DNA of 64,000 nucleotides from GCA-2683825 sp965662355 (GTDB lineage: Bacteria > Planctomycetota > UBA1135 > GCA-002686595), in NCBI GenBank assembly GCA_965662355.1, contig CBFIHP010000009.1, positions 124,001 to 188,000 of the forward strand, given 5' to 3'. Position numbers and translations under genes: made by a program. The notes under the pieces were generated by a model. It was not told the origin of the DNA and made no database searches. It saw only the letters and a program-made list of their open reading frames with translations. Shown here piece after piece: positions 1-10,323 of this stretch (positions are counted from its first letter, which is position 1; the number at the start of each line of letters is the position of its first letter).

Positions 1-7
1 CTTCTTC

Positions 8-3000
8 ATGCTCCGTTTCTCCCAGCCTGCCCTTCTCGCCCCGCGCCTTCTCACTGCAGCCCTCGTCGCCAGCCTGACCCTCGCGGGTTGTGGAGGTTCC
101 GACCTACCGGGGGGCCAGTCCGGTGTCGTTGGTTCAGAGCTGATGAACCCGATGACGGGGATGCCGTTCATCGTCGATGAGAACCAGAGCGGAGGTGCCA
201 CCAACCTCCAGATTGCCGAGATCTCTTGGGGGCGGCTCGTCGAAGTTCACGCCCTGGCGGTCGATTTCGACGACGTGCTTTATACCCACCCGCCCGGCCA
301 CCCAATGGCAGGCCAGCCCATAATCGACGAGGCAAACGATACGCCGGCGGAGGCTGTCGCCAAGATTGAGAGTATTCTGAAGAACCATACGGATCCGAAT
401 CCGATCTTCGTGGACTGGGTGATCAACCAGCACATCCAGACGAACATCGCGTGGACCGGTAGTGCTCTAATGCCGATCACCGACAACGTCACGTACATCC
501 TCGACGAGAACGCGGTGACTAAGGTCACGCGCTTGATCATTCTCGCGGACACGGGCGACAGCGCGGACATCGCCGAGAAAGCACGTTTTCGTCTGTTGCT
601 CGACCGGACGCAGAACAACTACCCCTTCGTGTTGCCGAAGAACGACGACGGCAGCTCGCCCGAGCCCTTCTCGTTCATCGCTCGCAACTCGTGCATGGTC
701 ATCCGTTTCAACGACTGCCTGGACGATGGCCCCGACGTGGTGGCCGGGATCACCGATCGCATCAAGGTCCTGGCGGGCTCGCCGCCCAACACGCCCTTCT
801 TTCCGCGCGTGATCTTCGACCCCAACCACGGCGCGCTCGTCAGCGGTACGTACCATTCGACACGGATTCTCGTCGACACGATCGTCACTCCCGCGGAAGC
901 CGCAGTCACGCCCGATGCACCGGCCAACGCCCTGGGCTTCCCTTCCAGCCAGCTCGGCTCGGGACAGCCGAACATCTCGGTGCGGATCCCCACGAAGATC
1001 GACTTCGGCTCGACCCAGTTCGTGATCCTGACCAACCTGCGCGGTGTCGGCCTGGACTTCAACACGAACGGTCCGCGGGACATCAACTCGCCGACACGCG
1101 ACGTCGTGCGCGCCATGCGCGCCGGCAACCGCCAGGACCTGAACAACGGCTTCCTGACGGACGAAGTCTTGCCCAGCATCGTCGGTGCCTTTGCCCTTAA
1201 CGTGGACACGGCCGTGGCGGATCCCATGGGGGTGGCCCAGCTCGACTTCGTCTGCGACCTCACGTTCACCTCGACCTGTGAGGACACGCCTCTGGCGGGC
1301 GATGCCATCCGGGTGAACGGGGTCGTGCTCGAGGTGACGGCCGACGCCACGGCGCCGATGGGGGGGAGTGTGCTGAACGTGAACCTACGGGCCTCAGCCC
1401 CGGTCCCGACCGGCGTTTCCCTGATCGGCACGGCCGAGTTCCTGACCAAGTACGACCCCGCGAAGGTCATGGCCGGGACGATCGACGGCTGCTGGGTCGG
1501 TTTCGCTCCGGCGCCCCTGGTTCTGCCGGTGGCCGGCGTGAACCCCAGCGCCCAGGTCATCCTGCGCTTTTCCGAGGCCATAGACCCGGACACCGTTTCA
1601 CCCTTCGGGGGGTTCACGGTCGTCGAGGGTGCGGCTCCGGGCAACGAGCTTCCGCCCGCGGGCGACGCGCTCGTCATTGGGCCGGCCCTGCAAGAGCCTG
1701 GTCTCGACCAGTTCAACTTCGATTCGACCCTGCCCATGAACCACGCCCTGGGGGTGGGGGAGACCTTCCACGTCCGCTTACGTGGGGCGACCGACCTGGC
1801 GGGCAATGCGCTGGACTTCACCCTGCCCTTCGTGAACTTCACGCTGGATCCCGCGGCGACCAACTCGCAGACCGGCGGCATCTCGCTGCGCTTCGACGCC
1901 ACCGACGAGATCGGATCGACCGGCCCCGACATTCGTGGGCAGGTGCTCTACCAGATAGGGCCGGACGGCGGGCGCATCATTCCGCGCCAGCCGATCTTCG
2001 CCCCCTACATCGCCGACCGGGCCCAGCCGGTGCCCGCTTTGCAGACGCCTAATCCGATCGGTGTGAAGGATCCGTTGACGCCCCGTGGCAGCAAGTTGCA
2101 ATGGGTCTGGCGCTACTGCGACTTCAACTTCCTGGCAACCGACGAGACGAAGTACGACCTCGACATCGTCGGGATGAGCTGGGCCCCGCTGGCCGGCTCG
2201 GTCCAGATGGACAATTACGAAGCCTTCGAGATGCGCCTCTCGCACGCACGCTTCCTGCCCGATGATCTGTGCGCGCCGGTCAACCCGAACGCCTTCATCA
2301 CCGGCATCCTGGGGGCGCCGAGTCCCTTCACGAACAACATCCTCGAGGACCCGGCCAGTCCGCAATTGACCGTGCACCCGAGTTCGCTCGGTTATCGGGT
2401 CGACCCGACCGAGCTTTTCGTGACGCCCTCGGGCACCACGATGATGCCCTACCCTTACGATCCCCTGGCCAACGTCGGGGTCGGTGGCGTGCCCGACACG
2501 TTCACTTGGCGCGACACCGCGGTTCAGGCCCTCGGGGGCTTGAACGAGGTCGGTATCCCCATGGGGATCGAGGGTGCGGCGGGCATCGTGTACCCCGATC
2601 CGGCCATGCCGGGCATGTTCCTCGCGGCGGGTACGATCGCCCCCGGCGGTTCGATTCCCTCCTACGGGCTTCCGCTGCTCGTCGAGGTACGCTGCTTCCC
2701 CTCGAACCAGGGCCTGGGGCTGAATACCCTCGACGTTTCCCTGGCGGACTTCCTGGGCCTGACACTCTCGGGCATTCAAGCCGGAACGGCGATGCGTGCC
2801 TACAGCTCGGGCGGGGTGGACAACAGCGGAGGCCTGGTCAACAAGAACCCCAACGGGCAGGACCAGCTGGTTCCCACCGGCGGCTTCAACCCCTTATCCA
2901 CTCCACCGAACCAGCCCTCGCTATTCACCGCTGACAACCAGTGGTACCTCGGGGCGATCGACACGGTGATCAAGGTCAGCCGAGCCCATACGATCTGGTT

Positions 3001-3343
3001 GAATGCCGGTAATCCCGCGACCTGGCTTCTCCCGATCCTCGCGCCGAATCCGGACACCTTCCCGGGCGGTACCCGGGTCCTGACCGAGTTCCGCGGGGCC
3101 GAGCTGCTCACCAATGGTGGCCAGTTGAGCGCTGCCCAGAACGCAGCAAACCTGGACGCCTATGGAGACATCACCCCGGGCATGGCCCAGATCATGTTCC
3201 TGAACGGTGACAACGCCTGGAAGAGCTCGATCAGCCAGGTCGACGGCGCGGCGATGATCCAGACCCGTCTCACATTCGTAAACAACATCGAGACCGGGCA
3301 GTCCGCCTCGCTCGACGCGATCGGAATCCCCTTCTCGTTCTAG
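8..3343 (+). CDS. Giant Ig-like lipoprotein, paralog 1
   Basis: A 1111-aa predicted lipoprotein of unknown function. The N-terminus has a signal peptide with lipobox LAGC (Cys28), followed by a Gly/Ser linker, so it should be anchored in the outer or inner membrane. Residues about 507-614 read as a bacterial Ig-like (Big_5/SbsA type) domain, with the typical opening VNPSAQVILRFSEAIDPDTV and the later stretch ATDLAGNAL. It is collinear with the next gene over nearly its whole length: shared blocks include PFIVDxNxSG near the start, PFSFIARNS, DVVRAMRxGN, GSKLQxxWRYCD and a C-terminal block ending SLDAIGIPFSF. The ATG lies 7 bases inside the window with no visible ribosome site; the frame is open to the edge, so a longer start cannot be excluded, but the signal peptide fits this ATG. 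Big_5-type domains are common in surface proteins; a ligand or enzymatic role cannot be read from the sequence. Confidence 0.85.
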   Translation: MLRFSQPALLAPRLLTAALVASLTLAGCGGSDLPGGQSGVVGSELMNPMTGMPFIVDENQSGGATNLQIAEISWGRLVEVHALAVDFDDVLYTHPPGHPMAGQPIIDEANDTPAEAVAKIESILKNHTDPNPIFVDWVINQHIQTNIAWTGSALMPITDNVTYILDENAVTKVTRLIILADTGDSADIAEKARFRLLLDRTQNNYPFVLPKNDDGSSPEPFSFIARNSCMVIRFNDCLDDGPDVVAGITDRIKVLAGSPPNTPFFPRVIFDPNHGALVSGTYHSTRILVDTIVTPAEAAVTPDAPANALGFPSSQLGSGQPNISVRIPTKIDFGSTQFVILTNLRGVGLDFNTNGPRDINSPTRDVVRAMRAGNRQDLNNGFLTDEVLPSIVGAFALNVDTAVADPMGVAQLDFVCDLTFTSTCEDTPLAGDAIRVNGVVLEVTADATAPMGGSVLNVNLRASAPVPTGVSLIGTAEFLTKYDPAKVMAGTIDGCWVGFAPAPLVLPVAGVNPSAQVILRFSEAIDPDTVSPFGGFTVVEGAAPGNELPPAGDALVIGPALQEPGLDQFNFDSTLPMNHALGVGETFHVRLRGATDLAGNALDFTLPFVNFTLDPAATNSQTGGISLRFDATDEIGSTGPDIRGQVLYQIGPDGGRIIPRQPIFAPYIADRAQPVPALQTPNPIGVKDPLTPRGSKLQWVWRYCDFNFLATDETKYDLDIVGMSWAPLAGSVQMDNYEAFEMRLSHARFLPDDLCAPVNPNAFITGILGAPSPFTNNILEDPASPQLTVHPSSLGYRVDPTELFVTPSGTTMMPYPYDPLANVGVGGVPDTFTWRDTAVQALGGLNEVGIPMGIEGAAGIVYPDPAMPGMFLAAGTIAPGGSIPSYGLPLLVEVRCFPSNQGLGLNTLDVSLADFLGLTLSGIQAGTAMRAYSSGGVDNSGGLVNKNPNGQDQLVPTGGFNPLSTPPNQPSLFTADNQWYLGAIDTVIKVSRAHTIWLNAGNPATWLLPILAPNPDTFPGGTRVLTEFRGAELLTNGGQLSAAQNAANLDAYGDITPGMAQIMFLNGDNAWKSSISQVDGAAMIQTRLTFVNNIETGQSASLDAIGIPFSF

Positions 3344-3759
3344 ATCCTACCTCCGCCTGACCTGGCGATTCGCCTTCCGCGCGAGAACGCTTTTCTGCCC
3401 GGAGCGGGGTAGGCTTGCGTGGAGATTCGCTCACCCGTGCGGTCTCGCTCGGGGAGGCCGGTGAAGGCCGCCCGATTTCCCGCTCCGGGGACGGCCCCGA
3501 CAGGGGCGATTTCGCACGGATGGGGTTTTCGTGCCCGGGATTCAGGGTTTCCAGGGCCCAATGCTGGGCACGCCATTTGTAATGGGAGACTGCTCCCCAA
3601 GAGAATGCTCGTAACTTACGAAATAGACAGGGTAACCCCTACCGGCCCTCTCTCGGCCGTCCTTCGACTGGTGCGCTTGACCCGCCGGCCGATTCAGTCA
3701 AAAATCTCGCCGGCTCCCTGCCCGCGCGCGCCCTGCCTGCACAGCCCCTGACAGCACTG
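3344..3759. other. Intergenic region between two lipoprotein paralogs
   Basis: 416 bases without a convincing gene. A 110-codon open frame at 3419-3751 has no family resemblance and looks like chance coding in GC-rich DNA. The right-hand part is less GC-rich, holds a small GGGAG/CTCCC hairpin at 3584-3597, and contains a possible promoter listed separately. I see no repeat or mobile-element end. Confidence 0.6.
3677..3705 (+). promoter_or_regulatory. Possible sigma-70-type promoter
   Basis: TTGACC (3677-3682) is separated by 17 bases from AAAAAT (3700-3705). The -35 matches 5 of 6 consensus bases and the -10 only 4 of 6. Transcription would start near 3712, giving a leader of about 48 bases before the ATG at 3760. 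This is a weak match seen by eye. Confidence 0.3.
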
Positions 3760-6700
3760 ATGAACGCACAACCCCGTCGCCTTTCTAGCCGCCGTTTCTT
3801 CAGGACGAGTTTCGTCGCCATTCTGGTCGGGTCTTCCCTGTTCTCCGCTTGCGGTGGGGCAGGCGGTTCGAATTCGACGGGCATTCCCGGACAGCCCGGT
3901 GGAGGGAGTTCGCCGTTCATCGTCGATCCGAACGAGAGCGGCCAGACGACCGACTTGCGACTCATCGAGTCCTTCTGGGGTTCGCTCGTCGACATCTACG
4001 ACCTCGACTCCGACGGCAACGTGAGTCCGCTTCCCGTTTACCGGGACTTCGTGATTCGCGAAAACCTGTTTCCCGACGGAGCGAACTACGACCTCGAGAC
4101 GAACCCTGTCACGCAGCAGACGCGCCTGATCGTCAGACGCTCGCGCGCCGATGACACCGAAGCTTTCAACAGCCTCGTGCGCTCGGCCTCGGAACCTCTT
4201 TCTCCGATCACCCCGCGCAACGACAACGGAACCTCGGCCCCTCCCTTTTCGTTCATCGCGCGCAACTCCACGCTGGTTCTACGCTTCAACGATGTGTTGA
4301 ACGACGACTTCGAGGCGCTGCGCAACCTGTCGCAGACCGTCCGGATCAAGACCGGCTATCCGCCCGTGACGCCGTTCAGCGGGCGCGTATTCTTCGATCG
4401 CAACCACGGCGCGGCCATAGCTGGAGTCTTCCACTCGACACGCGTCCTCATCGATCTCACGGTTTCCGAAGCGGAAGCCGCCGGCTCGCAACTCTCGATC
4501 CCGCTCAACTCGATCGGCCTTCCCTCCAGCCTCGAGAACTCGGCCTTGCCCAACGTGTCGATTCGGATTCCGACCCTCACGGATTTCGGCAGTGGACAGT
4601 TCCACATCCTTCAGGCCCTTTCCGGCGCCCCGCTCACCGCGGATGTCGGCGAGCCGACCGACCCCCTCAGCTCGACCATGGACGTGGTGCGCGCCATGCG
4701 CTCCGGCAATGCTCAGGACGTCAACGGAGGCTTCGTCCTCGACCTGAACCAACCCCAGGTCGTCGGTTCCTGGCCCTTGCAGGTCGTCGGCGCGGAAAAG
4801 GACGACACGGGCCTCGAAGGCTTCGACTTCGTCCTCGACGTGCACTTCCTGACGGTTTGTCAGTCCGCGGCTCAGCCGGGTGACGTCATCCAGACGGGGG
4901 ACGAGATCTTCCTCGAGGTGCAGTCCATTTCGCCTCCGCCCAACGGGTTGGGGGACATCGCTGGCGTGCGCGCCCGGTTCATCGGCGAGAGGCCCCTCGC
5001 CTCCGAGAACGAGCTACTCGCTTCCGGGCTCTTCCTATCGACCTTTTCGTCGTCCGTGCCGATCCCCCGTGGTTGCTGGGTGAACTTCTCGCCCCAGCCG
5101 CTCTCGTACCCCTCGACACGGGTCTCCACCGACGCCCAGGTCCAGATTCGCTTCAGCGAGCCGATGGATCCCGAGACCCTGACGCCCTTCGAGACCTTCC
5201 AGATCGTCAGCGGCGACGTCAGTGTCCCCGCGAACTCCTCGAACATCGTCGTGGGCAGCGTCAGCGCTTCCGACGACCTGCGCATCTTCACGAACAACCC
5301 CCTGCTCCGTTATCGCCACCAGCCGGACACCGACGACAGCTACTCCGTGCGCATCCAGGGGGCGACCGACCTGTCGGGCAACCCGCTGCTCGTGGAGCTG
5401 CCCCGGGTCGATTTCCGCCTGAACGCGGAACTGCCCCCGGTGGTCAACAGCAGTGTCGTGATGCGCTTCAACTCGACCGACGAAGTCGCTCCGTTCAAGC
5501 TACAGGACCTGCGCGGACAGCTCTTCTACAACCTGACCAAAGGCGTCATCACGCCCCGTCCGGTGGCCATCACGAACGTACCCGCGGATCGTTCGAACCC
5601 GATCCCCTCGATCATGGTGCCCTTTCCCCCCGGCGTGCAGACTCCGCTGTCGCCTTTGGGAAGCAAGCTGCAAGCATTGTGGCGCTACTGCGATCTCGGT
5701 TGGCAGGTTCAGGATGAGACCCGCTTCAACGTGGACGTGCTCGGGATCAACTGGGCACCGATCGGCGGGCAGATCGTGGCCGACTTCTTCGAGCAATTCG
5801 AGATCGCCCTATGCCACTCACGGCGCCAACCGGACGAGGAGGTCGACACGAACCTCCTGCCGCGTTACCAGAACTCGGGGCTCAGGGGGAAGAACAACTT
5901 CTTCACGGACAACATCCTCAACGATCCGCTGTCGCCGCAGGTCGTCGTGCATCCGCGCGACTTCGGCTATCGCGTTGACCCGATCAACTTGTTCCTGTCG
6001 AACACCGGGGTGACCATGCTGCCCTTCCCGTTGAACCAGGATCCGGCGCTCGATCCGGTCACGTATACCTGGCGCGACACCGCGGTGTTGTCCAAGGCTG
6101 CGCCCAGCGGTGTCGGTATCCCCTTGGCACGTGAAGTCGGCCCGCCCCTCTCTCTCGAAGACGCTCCTCCCGGGCGGGTGGCCGGTGCGAACAATGTACC
6201 TTCCTTCGGTTTGCCATTGCTGATCGAGTACCGGACCTTCCCCTCGAATCAAGGCTTCGGGCTCAACGCTCTCGATATCTCGCTGGCCATCAACTCCTCG
6301 GCCATCCCCGCGTTCCGCGCCTACTCGACGGGCGGCTTCGACGTGAACTCCACCATCATCCGGGTCGAGCCCGACCTGGAGGACCAACCCAAGGGTGGCT
6401 TCAATCCCGGTTCGAATCCCCCGGGTCGTCGCACCCGGCGCGCGGACGACAACTCGTTCTACATCGGTCAGCTGGACATCATCACGCGTATCAGTCGCGT
6501 CCACTCTGCGTGGATCGATACCCAATTCCAAAAGGCGGAGTTCTACCCGCCCGTCATCCTGCCCGAGGGCTCGAGTCAACCCCTCGGCACCGAGATCGTC
6601 ATCGAGTACCGCGGGGCAAACACCTTCTTCCTGAACGACGGTGACGACGAATTTGCTCCGTTCGATGCCCGTCAGATTAACGCCTACGGCGAGATGTTCG

Positions 6701-6894
6701 CCCAGAACGCCGGGGTCATCAGCTCGGTCGGCGAGGTCGATTTCGTCGGCACGGATGGCACCTGGACCGATGACATCAACGTCATCGACGCTTCGCGTTT
6801 CTTGCAGATGCGGATCAGTTTCTTCAACAACATCCAAACCGGACTGAGCCCTGAACTGTCCGGCATTGGAATCGCCTTCGAGCCCCTGCCCTGA
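3760..6894 (+). CDS. Giant Ig-like lipoprotein, paralog 2
   Basis: A 1044-aa predicted lipoprotein and tandem paralog of the preceding gene. The signal peptide begins with an Arg-rich stretch and ends in lipobox FSAC (Cys31), followed by GGAGGSNS. Conserved collinear blocks include PFIVDPNESG, PFSFIARNSTLVLRFND, a Big_5-like domain around residues 440-550 (VSTDAQVQIRFSEPMDPETL), SKLQALWRYCD and FGYRVDPINLF. The C-terminus ends SFFNNIQTGLSPELSGIGIAFEPLP in outline, equivalent to TFVNNIETG...SLDAIGIPF of paralog 1. The copies are clearly related but diverged, so the duplication is old. No catalytic motif is visible; a surface, adhesion or structural role is only inferred from lipidation and Ig-like content. 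Confidence 0.85.
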   Translation: MNAQPRRLSSRRFFRTSFVAILVGSSLFSACGGAGGSNSTGIPGQPGGGSSPFIVDPNESGQTTDLRLIESFWGSLVDIYDLDSDGNVSPLPVYRDFVIRENLFPDGANYDLETNPVTQQTRLIVRRSRADDTEAFNSLVRSASEPLSPITPRNDNGTSAPPFSFIARNSTLVLRFNDVLNDDFEALRNLSQTVRIKTGYPPVTPFSGRVFFDRNHGAAIAGVFHSTRVLIDLTVSEAEAAGSQLSIPLNSIGLPSSLENSALPNVSIRIPTLTDFGSGQFHILQALSGAPLTADVGEPTDPLSSTMDVVRAMRSGNAQDVNGGFVLDLNQPQVVGSWPLQVVGAEKDDTGLEGFDFVLDVHFLTVCQSAAQPGDVIQTGDEIFLEVQSISPPPNGLGDIAGVRARFIGERPLASENELLASGLFLSTFSSSVPIPRGCWVNFSPQPLSYPSTRVSTDAQVQIRFSEPMDPETLTPFETFQIVSGDVSVPANSSNIVVGSVSASDDLRIFTNNPLLRYRHQPDTDDSYSVRIQGATDLSGNPLLVELPRVDFRLNAELPPVVNSSVVMRFNSTDEVAPFKLQDLRGQLFYNLTKGVITPRPVAITNVPADRSNPIPSIMVPFPPGVQTPLSPLGSKLQALWRYCDLGWQVQDETRFNVDVLGINWAPIGGQIVADFFEQFEIALCHSRRQPDEEVDTNLLPRYQNSGLRGKNNFFTDNILNDPLSPQVVVHPRDFGYRVDPINLFLSNTGVTMLPFPLNQDPALDPVTYTWRDTAVLSKAAPSGVGIPLAREVGPPLSLEDAPPGRVAGANNVPSFGLPLLIEYRTFPSNQGFGLNALDISLAINSSAIPAFRAYSTGGFDVNSTIIRVEPDLEDQPKGGFNPGSNPPGRRTRRADDNSFYIGQLDIITRISRVHSAWIDTQFQKAEFYPPVILPEGSSQPLGTEIVIEYRGANTFFLNDGDDEFAPFDARQINAYGEMFAQNAGVISSVGEVDFVGTDGTWTDDINVIDASRFLQMRISFFNNIQTGLSPELSGIGIAFEPLP

Positions 6895-6993
6895 CTCGCA
6901 GCAAGAAACCGTGAGACTTGTTGCTCTCCGGTTGGTTTCGATCGTCCCCACCCTTCACCTTCAGCTCACCCGGCTCAACCGTCCCCACGAATA

Positions 6994-9900
6994 ATGCGAT
7001 TTACACCGGCCCCCATCCTCGGCGCACTCCTCGCCGGCGCGCTGGTTTCCTGCTCTTCTGGATCCGGCATCTCGACAGGCGGAGGCATCGGCTTCCAACT
7101 GTTGCGCATCTCCGTCCTCGAAGGAGCGATCTGGGAAGTCAACCGCGAGATCGAGTTTACGTTCAGTGACGACGTGGACTTCTCGACGGTCAGCAACAAC
7201 ACCATCAACATCAAGACGACCACCGGTGAACCGGCGACGGGTTCTTTCTTCATGCGGGTGAACGCGACCGATACGGTCGTTTTCCAGCCGAACTGTCCGA
7301 CCCTGACCGACCTCTCGGACGCTGGCCTGAAGGCGGGTGGATTCCAGTACGTCATCACGGTTCCCGGGAACAGCAGCCAGGCCTCCAACACCGTGCGCTC
7401 GACCTCGGACGAGAGGCTTGGGATCACGCAGATCCGACACTTCACGACGCCCGCGTCGCTCGATCCCTCTGCGGCGTTCCTCGACACGACCCTCGGCCCG
7501 CCGGTTCCCATCGTCCGGGACGAAGGCTCGCCCGACATGGACGCGAGCTACATCGAGTTTGGCGGAGACAGCAACAACCGCGTTTACTTCGAGCGCGACT
7601 CCAACCAGAACCTGTTGCTCTCGGATCCCTCCTTCCTGATGCCCCTGAACCTGTATAGCGATGTCGCGACCGAGATCGCCTTCGTCATCGAGTTCAACCA
7701 GCCGGTGAATCCGAACGCTTCCAACCTGACCTCCGACCAGCTGCGTCTCGAGTATCAGGAACAATCGATGGACATGGACTGGATCCCGCTCGACACGCGC
7801 GTGATCCTCGTTCAAAACTGCACCTCCGCCGGTGCGCGGGTGCGTCTCGAGCCGGTCGGTGTGCTGCCGGCGAACTCGGCCGTACGGGCCGTCGTGCGCC
7901 CCGGGTTCCAGGACCTCGTCGGTCAGACGAACCTCTTGAACATCGACAACTTCGGGCAGGCCACGACCACGGAGGTGACATACACGAGTCTCGGTCCGCC
8001 TGACGATGTGGGCGACGAGCTCTTCGAAGGTTTCTCCGTCGGTGGCACGGATGTTGGCTCTCTGCAGGACTTCGATGCGGCCTTCGACGTGCCGGCAGCG
8101 ACCTGGGAAGGTGGTCGCTTGACCGCGGCCTTCGACTTCGATGGCGACGGTGGCCCCGGCGGCGATTTCGACTGGGTCGTCGGCAACGGTCAGATTCTTT
8201 TCTTCGACACCACGTCAACGGTCATCGTCGGTGGTCCCGGTGGAAACCCGACCACGAGCCAGAACGCCGTCAACGGCGTCGTCAACGTGCGCAACTTGAC
8301 GATCATGGACGGTGGTGAGATTCGGGTCCAAGGACCCAACGCATTCCGGGTCAACGCCACGGGGAGCGTGGTCATCGACGGGCGCCTCGAGGCTTCTGGC
8401 TTCAACGCCCGCGATGTGGCGACGCTCAACACCGGCAACCAGGTCGAGGTCGGCGGTGCCGGCGTGGCCGGTGGCGGTCGCGGCGGAAATGCCAGCCAGG
8501 TCATCACCAACTCGACGCCCCGTGGCGGTACGGGCCAGGGCCCCTTCGGGATCCTGAATGCCGGTGGCTTCGGTGGCGAGAGTGGTTTCGCTGCCAAGTC
8601 GCTCGGCAAGGACGCCCGGCGTCCCGGTGGCGGTGGCGGCGGTCGCTTCGCCTCCGACGCGCGTTTGAACTCCGACTACGACGGAGACAACATGCCGGAC
8701 AACCCCATGGAGCCGGCCATGGCGGGCGTCGACGGGCACCCCTGCTCACGAGGCGCGTTGACCATGGTCTCGCCCTCCCGGGGCGGGCAGCCGGGCAACG
8801 GACCGTTCGCGGATACCGATAACAGCAACGATTTCTTCGGCGTCCTGGCCGTTTCCGACGGCATGGGTGGTGTCGCCTCGCTCGTGCGCGGTGAGATGAC
8901 ACGCATTCTCGCTGGGTACGGGGGTGGCGGTGCCGGCGAGGCCGTCCCGTTCCCTACCTTCCCTGCTCCGAACTGGAACCCCGGTTCCGACGAGAAAGGG
9001 GGCCCCGGTGGTGGTGGCGGCGGAGCGGTGCACATCCGCTCCCTGATGGACATCACGATCGGAGCGAACGGTGAGCTCTTCGCCAAGGGTGGCCGTGGTG
9101 CTACCGGCGAGAACACCCTGTTCCTGGACCACGTCGGCGGCACGGGAGGCTCGGCCTCCGGCGGTCACGTCATCCTCGAAGCCGCTGGTCGCATCATCTT
9201 CAGCGGCGCTGTCACCGGCGATCGCATCGATGCCAGGGGCGGCCCGACGGTCATCGGCCCGCCGGCGGACATCCCCCAGGGCATCAGTCACGGCGGTTCC
9301 GGCGGTGGGGGTGTCATCCAGCTCCACGTTCCGAACCCTCTGGATCCGGTGGGCAACACGACTTCGGATGACATCCAGGTCCCGACCCTGTCCATCCAAT
9401 CGACCGTCGAGGAGACCTTCGACGGCTTCATGTCGCCGGTGGCCTACATCCTGATTCCGACCTACGGCGCGCGCTCCAGGGCGCGTTCGAAGTGGATCTC
9501 CCTCGGTGGCGCTGCGGTGAATCCCGCGAATCCCGGGACCCCGGACATCGTGCGCTTTCTCTTCGATGGGATCAGTGCCGATACGACCGGACGCGTGCCG
9601 GACATGAACGCCGATGGCTTCGTGGACGAGCTACCGAGCCTCGTCAGCGAGACGCTGACGCTTTCCGATACCGTGACACTGCTGCCCTCGGGTCTCTCCA
9701 TGACCTTCACGGAAAGTGCTCTGACGAACCTGGTTTCGGGAACGACGCAGCCGAACGGTGTCGGCGCCGGGGTTCCGAACGACATGTACCTGCGCACGCC
9801 CACCTTGCTCGAGAACTTCATCCTGCGTCTCGAGGAGAACGGCAACACGGCCAATTCCCAGGACTCGGTCATTGCTTCCGCCACCTACGACGAGGGTGCG

Positions 9901-10314
9901 ACGGGCATCGGCGACGAGATCTTGACCATCAACGTCGGGGTCCAGCCCGACGGGATGTCGACGATGAATGACTTCACGCCGAGCATGGGCGGCACCGTTC
10001 AGGTGCTTCTGATTCCGCGCTTCTATCGCCTCGTCACCGACGGCCAGGCAGACGTGTTGCCGACGACGGCCTTTGTCAACATCCGCTTCCAGGCTGCCGG
10101 TGCCGATGGCATGGGGAACCCGGATGTGGCGAACCCGGTGGTCGATTTCACCGGCGACATCGATGACTTCAACCTGGCGAACACGGCCACGCCCGGAGAC
10201 ATCCAATTCTTCCGCTTCGAAGTGGAATTCGATCTAACCGGCGGGGGCGGGATGCTCACGGGCGACACCAAGCCGGTGTCGCTGGACTTCCTGCGGATCC
10301 CGTACCTGTTCTAG
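6994..10314 (+). CDS. Giant lipoprotein with Ig-like and glycine-rich regions
   Basis: A 1106-aa predicted lipoprotein: signal peptide, lipobox LVSC (Cys20), Ser/Gly linker. Residues about 30-75 resemble a Big_5 domain (VNREIEFTFSDDVDFSTVSN); a second such region follows near 225-300 (EIAFVIEFNQPVNPNASNL). The centre (about 450-790) is glycine-rich and partly repetitive, alternating runs of G with hydrophobic strands ending in G-x-hydrophobic-x-A-x-GG, such as AVHIRSLMDITIGANGEL followed by FAKGGRG. One segment, DYDGDNMPDN, resembles Asp-rich calcium-binding loops. The C-terminus (FRFEVEF...PVSLDFLRIPYLF) matches the terminal block of its neighbours. It lies 99 bases after paralog 2 and 9 bases before the next gene. 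Function is unknown; a surface-exposed fibrous or beta-helical structure is inference. Confidence 0.85.
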   Translation: MRFTPAPILGALLAGALVSCSSGSGISTGGGIGFQLLRISVLEGAIWEVNREIEFTFSDDVDFSTVSNNTINIKTTTGEPATGSFFMRVNATDTVVFQPNCPTLTDLSDAGLKAGGFQYVITVPGNSSQASNTVRSTSDERLGITQIRHFTTPASLDPSAAFLDTTLGPPVPIVRDEGSPDMDASYIEFGGDSNNRVYFERDSNQNLLLSDPSFLMPLNLYSDVATEIAFVIEFNQPVNPNASNLTSDQLRLEYQEQSMDMDWIPLDTRVILVQNCTSAGARVRLEPVGVLPANSAVRAVVRPGFQDLVGQTNLLNIDNFGQATTTEVTYTSLGPPDDVGDELFEGFSVGGTDVGSLQDFDAAFDVPAATWEGGRLTAAFDFDGDGGPGGDFDWVVGNGQILFFDTTSTVIVGGPGGNPTTSQNAVNGVVNVRNLTIMDGGEIRVQGPNAFRVNATGSVVIDGRLEASGFNARDVATLNTGNQVEVGGAGVAGGGRGGNASQVITNSTPRGGTGQGPFGILNAGGFGGESGFAAKSLGKDARRPGGGGGGRFASDARLNSDYDGDNMPDNPMEPAMAGVDGHPCSRGALTMVSPSRGGQPGNGPFADTDNSNDFFGVLAVSDGMGGVASLVRGEMTRILAGYGGGGAGEAVPFPTFPAPNWNPGSDEKGGPGGGGGGAVHIRSLMDITIGANGELFAKGGRGATGENTLFLDHVGGTGGSASGGHVILEAAGRIIFSGAVTGDRIDARGGPTVIGPPADIPQGISHGGSGGGGVIQLHVPNPLDPVGNTTSDDIQVPTLSIQSTVEETFDGFMSPVAYILIPTYGARSRARSKWISLGGAAVNPANPGTPDIVRFLFDGISADTTGRVPDMNADGFVDELPSLVSETLTLSDTVTLLPSGLSMTFTESALTNLVSGTTQPNGVGAGVPNDMYLRTPTLLENFILRLEENGNTANSQDSVIASATYDEGATGIGDEILTINVGVQPDGMSTMNDFTPSMGGTVQVLLIPRFYRLVTDGQADVLPTTAFVNIRFQAAGADGMGNPDVANPVVDFTGDIDDFNLANTATPGDIQFFRFEVEFDLTGGGGMLTGDTKPVSLDFLRIPYLF

Positions 10315-10323
10315 CGCAGCCCA

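Noticed and set aside
3419..3751. A 110-codon frame between the first two lipoproteins
   Set aside because: Pro/Arg-rich translation, no motif, no ribosome site; typical GC-rich chance frame.
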